NCBI GenBank assembly: GCA_023375675.1
Contig: JALQBC010000003.1
Coordinates: forward strand, 1,054,001-1,118,000
Length of the DNA: 64,000 bases
DNA from: Cytospora piceicola
Lineage: Eukaryota; Ascomycota; Sordariomycetes; Diaporthales; Cytosporaceae
Reading direction: 5' to 3'
Below the pieces are notes generated by a model, which had not been told where the DNA came from, searched no databases, and saw only the letters and a program-made list of their open reading frames with translations. Position 1 is the stretch's first letter, and each line of letters begins with the position of its first letter. Both the position numbers and the translations under genes were made by a program. Shown piece by piece: positions 36,314 through 46,953 of the stretch.

Positions 36314-39300
36314 ATGGCTTCGACACTTTCCAATGGCCACGTCAACGGCGTCAACGGCGCCTCGAACGGCACATATTCGAGCAAGCGCTTCTCCGATGTG
36401 CCTTCCACTCTCGACATCCCTGTGCAAGACCAAGAAGACGAGGCCGTCGAAATCGATTTGACGAATCTGATGGACGACCCATCCGATCTATGCGACCTAT
36501 TTGAAGCTGAACATGCGGCACGGACATACTGGATGGCAGTTGCTCTCGCCTATGCGAAGCAGAGGAAGGTTGACTACGCAATTGAGACTCTGATTCGTGG
36601 TAACTCATTGCAGAACATCAACCAGCGTGACAAGCTGAGCTTGGTTAGCTGTCTCTGCTGGATGTACCTGTGGAAAAGTCGGGAGGCACCTCGAGTTGCG
36701 CCGGAAGGACAGCTTGCATCCGAGGCAAAGACCAAAGAGCACTACCTTCAGCAAGCTACATCTACACTCAACGAGGCCTCCAGAATCAACCCTGCTTTCC
36801 CACCATTATTCCTCGCCCGCGGTGTCCTCTACCTACTCCGAGCTTCCCTGCAGCCACCGTCCAAATCCGGCGGCGCTGGTGTAATCGATCATGACAAGGC
36901 GGAGCTCCTTCGATCCGCGCTCAAGTCCTTCGAGGACGCCATTCGAGTCTCGTCCGGAAAGAACATGCTGGCCGTCATGGGAAAGGCGAGGGCTTTCTTT
37001 TCTATGGGCAAATACCCAGAAGCATTGTCGGCGTACCAAGAAGTCCTACAGAGGATGCCAGACATGGTCGACCCTGACCCAAGAATCGGTATTGGATGCT
37101 GCTTCTGGCAACTAGGGTTCAAGGACGACGCAAAGGCTGCCTGGGAGAGATCATTGGAGATTAACCCTGACTCGAAGGTCGGCAATATTCTTCTTGGTCT
37201 TTACTATCTTGACAGCAGCGGACACGTCCCCACGAACAGCCCTGATTTCATCCGTTTATACAAGAAGGCCATGACGGAATACACCCAGAAATCGTTCAAG
37301 CTTGACAGAGACTCTCCATTGGCCTGCGCCACATTTGCTGGATACTTCCTCACTAGGAAGAACTACGCAAACGTGGACAGCCTATCACACAAGGCGATCC
37401 AGTATACAGATGTGAACGCCATTGCCAGTGATGGCTGGTACCTTCTGGCGCGCAAGGAACACTACGCCGGTGATGCAGACCGCGCGAGCGATCACTATAA
37501 GCGAGCTGATGATGCGCGAGGAGGAGACCAACGTGGGTACTTGCCGGCCAAGTTCGGCCAGGCCCAATTGTTGGTACTTAACAATGATCTGCCGGGGGCA
37601 AGGTATCACCTCGAGAAGATGAACAAGCAGGTCCGGAATCACGAGACCATGACACTGCTCGGTACCATCTACGCCGAGGAAGTCTTCGCCAATGAGGATG
37701 CGACAGTGAAAGAGAACAAGACCAACGAGGCGAAGCAAGCGATTGCCTTGCTGGAGAGTGTCAGATCTGCATGGAACGATCCTCAGAAGAATGTCGCTCC
37801 CGACGCTTCGGTGCTCTTGAACCTCGCCCGGCTGTATGAGAAGGACCACCCGGACAAGGCTCTGCAATGTCTGCAGCAGGTGGAGCAGATGGAACTTGGT
37901 CAGATTCCCGACACTGCTTTACCCGATGATATCACGGACGAGACTGCCAAGAAGGCTGCAATGCGAAAATTGCTCCCTCCACAACTTCTCAACAACATTG
38001 GTTGCTTCTATTCTCAAGCAGAGAAACACGAGCTCGCAAGTGAGATGTTTGAGTTGGCGTTGGACTCTTGCATGAGGATCGTGAACAGCGGTGACGAGGA
38101 CATCGACAGTGATGCGCTTGTCACTACGATCAGCTTCAACCTTGGTCGGAGTTACGAGTCAAGAGGGCTTACTGAGAAGGCCGTCGACGTCTATGAAGGT
38201 CTTCAGAAGCGTCACGACGACTACACTGACGCTCGGACGCGCCTGGCGTACATCAAACTGCGGAAGAACCCCAACAAGGACGGTCCTGAGTCGGTCACAA
38301 AGCTATACAATGAGCAGGCCACCGACTTTGAAGTCAGGGCCCTTTACGGCTGGTATCTGAGCAAGGTTACATCCAAGAAGAGATCGCATAATCTCAACGA
38401 GGACCACGAGTACCGCACTTACAAGCGCACCTTGCAGCACCTTGATAAGCATGATCGGTACTCCCTCGTGGCGATGGGTAACATGCATCTCCTGAGTGCG
38501 CGAGAATTGCCCCGACAGACGGAAACAGACAAACAGAGGAAAGATACACAATACAACAAATCCGTGGAGTTCTTCGACAAAGCCCTGCAATTGGACCCCA
38601 ACAACGCGTATGCAGCACAAGGTATGGCCATTGCAATCGCCGAATCAAAGAAGGACTACAAGAGCGCCTTGACGATCTTGCTCCAGGTGCGGGAGACGGT
38701 CAAGGATGCGAATGTGTATGTCAACCTCGGTCACACATATGACGCTCTGGGGCAGTACTCCAAAGCGATCGAGAGTTATGAGATTGCCTTGTCCAAGGAA
38801 GGGAAATCCAAGGACACCATGATCCTTTCATGTCTGGGCCGCACGTGGTTGAGCAAGGGCAAGGCCAGTACTGCAGCTGCACATGGCCAGAGAGTTGCAA
38901 CCGATCTGAACTCTTACTACAAGGCACTGGAGTTTGCGAAGAAGGTAAGCAGCCCCAGATCTCAGTCAAAGTACTCGATACTAATCATTGTGACAGACTT
39001 TGGAAGTTGCGCCGGATCAAGTCCACTTCAAATTCAACGTCGCGTTTGTCCAGCTCCAGCTGGTTGGCACGTTGATTCCCATGAAAGAGGCAGATCGCAC
39101 ACTCCAGCAACTGCAAGATGCTGCGGATGGTCTGGAGTCTGCTATCAAGACGCTAGACGAAGTCGCCAACAGCCCCAACACGCCTTACCCTAAACATGAC
39201 CTCGAGGGCCGAAAGAACATGGCTCAGAATACCCAGCGGAAGCAGCTTGAACGTGCCATTGCCGCCCAGAAAGAGTACGAAGAGAAGAACAAAGAGAAGA

Positions 39301-40058
39301 TACAAGCAGCGCTGGAGCAACGGCAAGCTGAGCAGCGCCGCCGTGAGGAGGAGAAGCGCAAGGCCGAGGAGGTTGAACGGGAGAGGAAGGAGAAGATCCG
39401 TAAGGAGCGTGAGGAGATTGCAGCCCGAGACCGAGAAGTTGCAGAGCGACGAGCACAGGAAGAGCGTGAGAGAGTCGAGGCCGAGATGACTACGGATACC
39501 GAGACGGGTGAGCGGGTCAAGCGCAAGCGCAAGCCCGCGCCTAAACGCAAGGAGGAGGGCGGCGAGCGCAAGGGCCGTGCTCGGAAGAGCAAGAAGAAGC
39601 ACTCCGACGAAGAGGACAACGGTGACGAGTCGGAGGAGGAGCAGGAGAGGCAGCCCAAGAAGAAGAGGAGGCTCACGAAGAAGGAGAACAGCAAGTTCAA
39701 GTCGGCTGAGTTTATCAACGATAGTGACGAGGAAACGCCGATGCCCACTCCCAAGGGTGACTCGCCTGCCTCCGCGATTTCTTCGCCGGAGCCGATGCCT
39801 GATTCCGACGACGAGGGTGCGGGACGGATGGAAGTTGACAACAAGCCCTCTTCTCCTGGCGCCGGTGCCGCGGCGGACGACGACGACGAGGAGGGAGCGG
39901 GTGTGCAACGACGGCAGCGTGCGAGGAGGGGACGCGTGCTGGAGAGCGACGACGAGGATGAGGACGAGGACAAGGAGCCCGCCGAGGCGAAGGCTTCGGC
40001 AGAGCCCGAGGCAGCTCCGGCCGACGTGGACATGGCTGACGCTTCTGATGACGTGTAG
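36314..40058 (+). CDS. CTR9: Ctr9, TPR subunit of the Paf1 transcription elongation complex
   Basis: Two exons, 36314-38944 and 38997-40058, giving 1230 residues; GTAAGC donor, GACAG acceptor, 52-nt intron. The N-terminal 50 residues are polar, then EAVEIDL opens the conserved part. Residues about 60-900 are tetratricopeptide repeats, with typical units such as ALSAYQEVLQRMPDMVDPDPRIGIG and AIESYEIALSKEG. The C-terminal third is charged: a long Arg/Glu/Lys coiled coil at about 968-1045, a Lys/Arg-rich block with probable nuclear signals (KKKRRLTKKE), and acidic serine-rich patches ending in ADVDMADASDDV, likely casein-kinase-2 targets. Ctr9 scaffolds the Paf1 complex on RNA polymerase II and is needed for H2B ubiquitination and H3K4/K36 methylation. 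Length and layout match the family. Confidence 0.96.
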
Positions 40059-40548
40059 GGGTCGCCGGCCAAGCGGAGGATGGCTTACGAGTTCGCAAAA
40101 GGCCTGTGACGTTCATGTCTTTTGTTGACTATGGCGGATGTAGATCATAATGCGATTGTGTAGTGGCCCATGCATCTCAATTGATTGCCTACTCCCCACT
40201 CTCTTGTGGTCTAAGATTCAGGGTGATGGATGTTTTCAGAATCACACATGATTCTGAGTTGAGGGTTTTGTCAAATGGAAGATCGGTGTAAATAACAGTA
40301 ATTAGACGGGAAGGTGGGCTTAATATCAGATCTCCGACGTCACTTGTGCTCCATGCCTGGTTTCCTGATCCAAAGCTCACTCCCTCTCTCACATGCAAAC
40401 CAAACACCAAACCTGAGCCGTCCGTCTTCCACTCATTAGAGCATCCCATACGTACTGTTACTACCTCGACCTGATTACTTTGTTTTTGATATCACCAGCC
40501 GCTTCGTCTGACAACACGACACCCGATTGGGAAAGGGGTTCACGGAAA
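40059..40548. other. Spacer between CTR9 and the alpha/beta hydrolase gene
   Basis: This holds the CTR9 3' flank and the hydrolase promoter. No coding features. Confidence 0.5.
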
Positions 40549-42018
40549 ATGATACTGGGACCGGTCTCATATCTTGACTGCATCATATTCTGTCTCTTCC
40601 TCACGCCGCAACTGATACTCGATGTCGGTTTGTTCGAGACAATAGTAGTAGTATTAGAAGCACTGCCATTCCTAAGTACGTAAAATACCTACAAAACCAC
40701 CCCGCAGGCATTTGGACCACCTGAAACAGGCCCTACTTAGATTCAATCTAAATCCTGATGGTCTCAATTGCCCTCCACTAATCTGACGCCTTGGCATATA
40801 TAGTCTATAAGTTACCACTGGGTTTCATCAAAGAGCGCTACCTCCTCAAGACCGATTTTAAACCAGCATTTGTGCGTCAAGCGTCGCCGTTCGAGGACTT
40901 TGTGGTCCGGTGTGTACGATATGCCTTCGCGAACATCCCGCCCAAGGTCGGCAGGGTCTTCTTCAGCAGAAGGATCGCCCTGCCGTGGTTGAGATGGCGA
41001 ATGCTTCGTCATGGGTACCTGAGGTCGCCTGTTCACTGGCGCGAGTACCGGGACGTAAGCACTCCGAGCGATCTGCCCATAACAGCAGCAATTTAGTGAT
41101 ACTGAAAGCTCGACACAGAAAAAGGCCAAGGGTGTTTGGGCTGTCTCCGACCCTGCGAAGCAACCCGATATCGTCGTTTACTATGCTCATGGTAAGTAGA
41201 TTCGCCTTGATGCCGCTTGGACAGCTGCTGAGACGTCGCTAGGTGGTGGCTTTAGCATGGGCTCGACATATTTCTACATCGAATTCCTCTTCTCCTGGCT
41301 ATCTCTGCTGAAGGGGTCGGGCTACAAGAACCCTGCGATCTTTGGCATAGAATACACGCTAGTTCCAGATGCCAGTTTCCCCACGCAGCTTGACGAGATG
41401 GTTGCCGGGTACGAGCACGTCCTCGAGATGGCCGGTGACCCGTCGATCGTATGTGTTGCTGGCGACTCGGCGGGCGGGACCCTGGTCCTAAGCTTGCTAT
41501 TGCACCTTGCACGTCCGCAGTTGGTGAATAGAGGTGGGCAATCGCCGGGGGCCTCACGGCATCTCGAGAAACCTGGCATGGCTGTCCTCATCTCGCCCTG
41601 GACGAACCTTCAATCCCCGCTACACCAGAACAATCGGAGTGATTTCCTCGATGCGCCGACACTGCACCTATATGCTGCCCAGTACGCGGGAAGTATCGAA
41701 CTGGTCACCGATCGCGTGGCCTCGCCCGGAGAATGCAAGGACTTGGGATGGTGGAAGGAGGCGACGCCATCGAAGGGATTCTTCGTCATGTACGGCGAGG
41801 AGGAGGTATTCGCGCCCGAGATCGAGAGTTTCGTTCAGATGTTAAGAAAGGCCGGGACACTTATCTCGAGCCATGGTGAGAATGGCGGCGTCCACGCTTG
41901 GCCTGTCGCGTCAATGTTTGTCAGCGACACGGACGGAAAGAGACTGAGAGGGCTGAACAGGATCGTCAGCGAGATGAAAAGCCGAATTCCGCCAATAAAG
42001 ATGCGGCCTGAGATGTAA
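40549..42018 (+). CDS. Alpha/beta hydrolase fold-3 (hormone-sensitive lipase-like) esterase
   Basis: Four exons: 40549-40675, 40804-41054, 41119-41191 and 41243-42018, giving 408 residues. Donors GTACGT, GTAAGC and GTAAGT; acceptors TAG, CAG and TAG. The exon 3/4 join reconstitutes the oxyanion-hole motif HGGGFS at residues 150-155. The nucleophile elbow is GDSAGG with Ser226, the acid is probably in GEEEVFAPE, and the catalytic His368 is in GGVHAWPV. These are the marks of the HSL/GDSAG esterase family. The first 45 residues are strongly hydrophobic and may form a membrane anchor. Fungal members include esterases, lactonases and sterol deacetylases such as Say1; the substrate cannot be told here, and the neighbours give no biosynthetic context. 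Confidence 0.88.
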
Positions 42019-43431
42019 ATACAGGTTGGGTGTGGTGTCATGTCAGATTAGATCAAGTTTTGATTAATCCGTCATTCGGCGAAGCAGACCATGTTGGAAC
42101 CAGAGTGTGAATGCTCGGCTTCTTCATGGTTGCTCGGATCGCCTCTGGAAATGGGTTGCTCTTATTGTATCGTCATCCATGACATAAAGTGTAAGGGAAT
42201 ATGAAACAACGCCAGGGCCTCTGCGATGTAATGAACAGGCCGAGTCAGAGAGTGAGAGCCGCGCCTGAGGCTGCTCAGGCTGCAGCATGTCGCGTTGGGC
42301 GAAAACAGAGGAGCAACTTGACCCTCTCTTGATTCCCAAACATGGAAGCTTACCTAGCAAACTGTCGCCCGATGGAATGAATGTCAACTCAGCTGACCCG
42401 CCCAAGAACGGAAAGCACCCGATGTATGATGATGGTATCAAAGGTGACAGTGGAATAGATGGTGCGAGTTCTGTGCAGACAGCGTGCCGGCATTGGGCTG
42501 AAAAGGTTCAAGATGTTTCAGTCGATCTTTCAAACGGAACGGCCGGTCGTTGGTTTCCGTGTCCAATAGAGACGAGGGAGAGGCCGAGGTGGCCTCTTCG
42601 CGGCACGACGTGCATATAGAAGATGGGCAACCTTGTCCCACCAAAGAAGGTCCTTCTAATGCGATGGCCATCTGACCGGACGAGTTCGCGTCGTCTTGTC
42701 AAGCACTTGACTGCCCAGATGGTAACGTCCGCTGCACCGTCTGCCGGAGAAAGCAGTACCGAGTGGCTGGATACAGCAAGGTATCGCCCGTCTTGGACAT
42801 CCCGTTTCGACATGCGCTCTCCGTCCGTACTTGGCCAGCTCCTCAAGAGTGGGTGGGTAGTCACAAGGCTGCAGCTTATGGTTAGTTATCTTTCCAGAAT
42901 CCAAATCTGTTTCTGCCTGCAGGCCTAAGCCACGCTCTTGTCTTGTTGTTGGGACTCGGAAGTGCCCAGTGACTGTTCACGGTCAATGAGCACAAAACTG
43001 GAGGGAAACTTAAAGAGAAGTCATATACCGCTAAGCGATGTTTTGTTTATTATGTTGTGCATCTTACTCACTATTTAGCCCCCATTAGCCCCGTCCGCCC
43101 CGCCTCGAGTCGGGAAGCTCAAGCTGATGTTGTTCCTCCAAGATGATCCTCTGTTGCTGTTTTATTTACTGTGCAGTGGCGGTGCTGGTTAGGCCCGTTT
43201 CTGCTACCTGCACCGGGCTGTCTTGTTGTTGGCGGCTTCCCAGGGGCGCGGAATTCCAGCCAGTCCCACAAAAGTATAAGATGCCGTTAGATTCCCAGTC
43301 TTCTTTGTACCCACACCCCAGTCACTTTTACTTGTCTGCTACAGCTGCCCCATTCACTGGCCCCCCCCCGCAACCCCGGCAAGTCTGGTCTTGGTTTTTT
43401 TTTTTTTTTTTTTTGGTTTGCCCAGTAGAAA
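42019..43431. other. Intergenic, with NC2 alpha promoter and leader
   Basis: No supported gene. Overlapping frames of about 110 codons on both strands at 42.28-42.93 kb lack recognisable motifs. Just before the NC2 alpha start lies a C-run (about 43363-43371) and a 20-T tract at 43395-43414 followed by GGTTTGCCCAG. Confidence 0.45.
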
Positions 43432-44541
43432 ATGGCTGAGGAGAGCGACACATACAGATTGAGGAGCCCTGATCTTTCATCCTTCTTCGAACCCCCCCAG
43501 GACACTCCACAACAGGCTCAGGCTCAGGCTCAGGCTCAAGCTCAAGCTCAAGCTCAGACTCACGCGCATCAGCACCCACAACAACAACAACAACAACAAC
43601 AACAACTTCAGCATCATCATCCTCCTCCCCCTCCTCCTCCTCATTATCAACCACAACCCTCACCAACTCCTCCAAACTTACTTATTAACACCCCTCCAAA
43701 CTGGTATCCATCCCAAGACGAGCATCGCCACAGTCACTCAAGGTCTTATTCATATTCTACCCAGTCTGTACAAAGCCCAACCGGGCCTGCATTCTACCCA
43801 TACCAAAACCAAAACCAAAATCACCAAGACCATCACCCGCCTTTGAGTGCCACAACTCCTTCATATTCACCGCGTTTCCCACCCCACCTTCACGACCAAC
43901 AGCAGTCGTACTTCACCCCTCCTGCCGTTTCACCACAGGCACCTGGTAATCAGCGGCAAGCCTATTTCTACCAGCAAGCATATTCTCAGCCACAACAGCA
44001 AACACATGAGGCACAGCCTTATATCAAACCCGAGGAATTCTATCAACCGCCCCAGATCAACCCAGAATTTCCACTAGAGGTCAAAACCGAACAGGACATT
44101 TCGGAAGACTCCAAGATGCCACCACGACGTGCTCCTGCTTCTGCCTCGGCTGAGTCCCCAGGCGTTGAGCCCTCGCCAGTCAAGACCAAGTTCCCTACCG
44201 CCCGCATCAAGCGCATCATGCAGGCCGACGAGGAGGTAGGCAAGGTGGCCCAGCAGACCCCCATCGCAGTCGGCAAGGCCCTGGAGATGTTCATGATTCA
44301 GTTGGTGACTAAGAGCGCCGAGGTCGCGCGTGAGAAGAACTCAAAGCGTGTCACGGCAGCCATGCTCAAGACGGTGGTCGAGGCCGATGATCAGTGGGAT
44401 TTCCTGCGCGACATCGTTGGCAAGGTCGAGCATGAGAAGGAGGGCTCCAGGGCCAAGGCCGTCAAGGCGGAGAGCAGTGATACTGAGGAGGACGCTGAGC
44501 CCAAGAAAAAGAGGGGCGGCCGTAGGAAGAAGGCGGCCTAA
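43432..44541 (+). CDS. BUR6: NC2 alpha (Bur6/DRAP1), histone-fold TBP repressor subunit
   Basis: Single exon, 369 residues, stop TAA at 44539-44541. The N-terminal 250 residues are low complexity: a QA repeat at about 28-44, a glutamine run, poly-proline, and Tyr/Gln/Pro-rich sequence. The conserved histone fold covers residues about 253-328 and starts [21 protein letters not shown], with [17 protein letters not shown] and [15 protein letters not shown], closely following NC2 alpha/DRAP1. It pairs with NC2 beta (Dr1) through the fold and clamps TBP on promoter DNA, repressing or in some contexts activating RNA polymerase II transcription. Yeast Bur6 is only 142 residues, so the long N-terminus is a filamentous-fungal feature. 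The protein ends in a basic [12 protein letters not shown] tail. An open basic frame continues beyond the stop (see findings), so the C-terminus may be incomplete. Confidence 0.9.
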   Translation: MAEESDTYRLRSPDLSSFFEPPQDTPQQAQAQAQAQAQAQAQTHAHQHPQQQQQQQQQLQHHHPPPPPPPHYQPQPSPTPPNLLINTPPNWYPSQDEHRHSHSRSYSYSTQSVQSPTGPAFYPYQNQNQNHQDHHPPLSATTPSYSPRFPPHLHDQQQSYFTPPAVSPQAPGNQRQAYFYQQAYSQPQQQTHEAQPYIKPEEFYQPPQINPEFPLEVKTEQDISEDSKMPPRRAPASASAESPGVEPSPVKTKFPTARIKRIMQADEEVGKVAQQTPIAVGKALEMFMIQLVTKSAEVAREKNSKRVTAAMLKTVVEADDQWDFLRDIVGKVEHEKEGSRAKAVKAESSDTEEDAEPKKKRGGRRKKAA

Positions 44542-46136
44542 GATGGTGCTGGACAGGCCGATCCACCAAAGCGAAGAGCAATGCGGATGATGATGGCGAG
44601 CCCCCAAAGAAGAAGAGGAGGCGTGGTCAGCCGAAGAAGTCGGACAGCCATCACCAGGACAACCGATCAGATCAAGAAGCCGCTACTTCTAGCCGGTCCG
44701 GGTCGGGGTCACAAATCCAGTGGTCAACCGAACACGACGAGTGCTTGCGCGCTGGAGTCAAGCTAGTGCCAAGTCGCGACATTTACAAAGACTTCGGTAT
44801 CAGTTGGCAAACTATCCTTACTATGCTGTCACGGCTGAGCCAGCAACAGGATTGGCAGCAGCAGGCCGAGTTCGATGGCCGTGTCCGGGCTGTCTTTGAA
44901 GCCAGTTCCAGCGGCAACGGCGATGCCAACATCCCAAGTATTCCTACTACCCCCCTGGAGACTATGGCACCGCTGTTTGAAGCCCCTCGCCAAGGCCCGT
45001 CGGTGCCAGGATCTCGGAAGCCACAAGGGCGTACGAGCGGGATGCATACCTAGGTACCGCCAGGTTTTATGTGGAATTGGACGAGTATCAATACTGGCGA
45101 GTTCGATGGAGAAGTCGAGTCCATAGCGATCGCAACCGTGCAAGACGCACAGACAACGATAGCATCGGTACAGGGAGTGTAATCAAGGGGGTTGACGAGC
45201 ATGAATTCATTCTGACGATTTTTACGACGCGCATTTGACCCGGGTTATGGAGTTGTGTTTGCATACAGGCTCTGGGCCGACCGGTGCGGCTTGACTCGAG
45301 ACATGTGCAACTTGTAGGAAGGCAATGACTGCCTGGTGCGGGCGGCTTTGAGCGGGTGCGAAACAACCAAGAGAATACATGCATGATACCTGTTGAACGA
45401 TGAAAAAAATGCGAGGAATCGTACTCCCTAGGGACGCGTTCCTCCTCATACACCCGTCGCGTCCCTACAACCATGAGCCCACCTGCAAGCTGTCACGGAC
45501 CACAATGCGAAGTTTCTTACTGTCGGGCTACGTCTGCATCTGTATATGGTAATCGCATGACCGGCTGCTTCTGGAGCCCTCGCTGTGTTATGGTCATATA
45601 CCATTATCTCCAGATCTGTCGCCAGTGCCGCATCCAGCACTAACGCCGAATTGCCACAGATTACAGATTCAGGCGATCATAATGGGAGACACCCGAGAAA
45701 TGCACTGCTAGAGGCCACCTGACTGAGGTATACGTCCATAAGTCCATAGAAGAATGCATACGGCAAGCAAGAAAACAAGAATCAAACCAAGGGAATATAT
45801 CATGGTCAAGAAAGGGGTCAAAATTGGAGATAATCTTAGATGCTACATGGCTTGGCAAAAGCGCGCAATGCTAGCCATGCTAGCCTGCTAGTATAACATC
45901 ATGTGTACAGGGGAGGGATGTGGAGGAAGGGCCAGTAGAAACTATCGCCGGCGATCATGATTCCAAGGACGCGTACCGGGAAGTAGTAGTTGGCAGGGCA
46001 GCTCAGGACCATGGAAGGCGTAGTTCGTGCTTGACTCTTGGCCTCGGACGATCGGATCTGTAAAGCCATGCCCGTCGAGTCGGGAATTGCCTTGTGATGT
46101 GACAAACATCTCGAGGACCAGAACACAGGCCAAAAA

Positions 46137-46560
46137 GTGTACCTAGGTAGATATATACGCTAGATGGCAACTGTATTACCTGCTTAATACCTGGGTAGTA
46201 GTGGGTACCTGGTCTGCTTGGTTAGGTACTTTGAGTTTTCACGAGAGCATGTGGCCGTTGTGGCCGTTGTGGCCGTTGTGTTCCTCAGCATCGATGTCGG
46301 ATATCTTGTCCTGTCCTGTCTACACAGTACAGTTGTGCGACCGGCAGGCATTTAATTGGACCGGATGAGCCATCAGAAAAGAAAGCGGGCCAATTGGAAG
46401 GGCATCTGATGATTGATGCTGCAGGCTCGGGGAGATTCCCACGTCGGTATTGGTGGATGGACTACCTACTGTACAGTACCTAACCAAGCAGCCTAGGTAC
46501 CTGGGTACACTACTTGGTAGGTAACTAAGCTACGCTACGGTACACGGTACACCTAAACAG
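46137..46560. repeat. Cluster of TACCTAGGTA-type palindromes upstream of PIK1
   Basis: Many GGTACC, CCTAGGTA and TACCTA words in both orientations at 46137-46232 and 46463-46560. They include CCTAGGTACCTGGGTAC and a GTACAGTAC palindrome. Confidence 0.55.
46251..46280. repeat. Tandem nonamer GTGGCCGTT x3
   Basis: Three perfect adjacent copies of a nine-base unit, followed by GTG. Confidence 0.95.
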
Positions 46561-46953
46561 CTGGAGGACACCACCTCCCGTCCCGAGTAATGAGGTGCCT
46601 CCTCCACCACCAAACCAATACTACAGACGGCCAACATCATCATATCACGACGGGACACTTCGACCTTAACCCCCCCCCGCCTTCCCCCTGCACCCCTGCT
46701 GGGCCACATATATTCTATATCCATGCCATGCTGAACTGTCAGCCATGAGTGATCTCTACCTGCTACCATACTTTAATGTCGAATTCATATGAAGCAATCC
46801 GCGCGCGCGGCTTGTATTCCCGTCACTCCTTCTTTGCGCCCGATTCGATAACCTCGACAACAATCAGCCGAGCCTCTGGGTGACCAGGGACCTTTGACCT
46901 CCCACAACCAACCCATCCTCCCAATCGCTGCTTCGAGATAGCTGCCGGCCCCA

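Larger units (their letters stand above)
44542..46953. other. Intergenic region between NC2 alpha and PIK1
   Basis: The first 500 bp hold an open frame ending at 45053, out of frame with NC2 alpha, that looks like a continuation of its basic tail. From 45.06 kb to 46.95 kb no coding sequence is recognised. The region contains the GTGGCCGTT triplication, TACCTAGGTA palindromes and a C-run near 46671-46679. The last few hundred bases are the PIK1 promoter and leader. Confidence 0.45.

Noticed and set aside
35952..36461. 169-codon frame overlapping the CTR9 start
   Set aside because: It begins without an ATG, lies in the pyrimidine-rich leader, and overlaps the CTR9 coding start in another frame.
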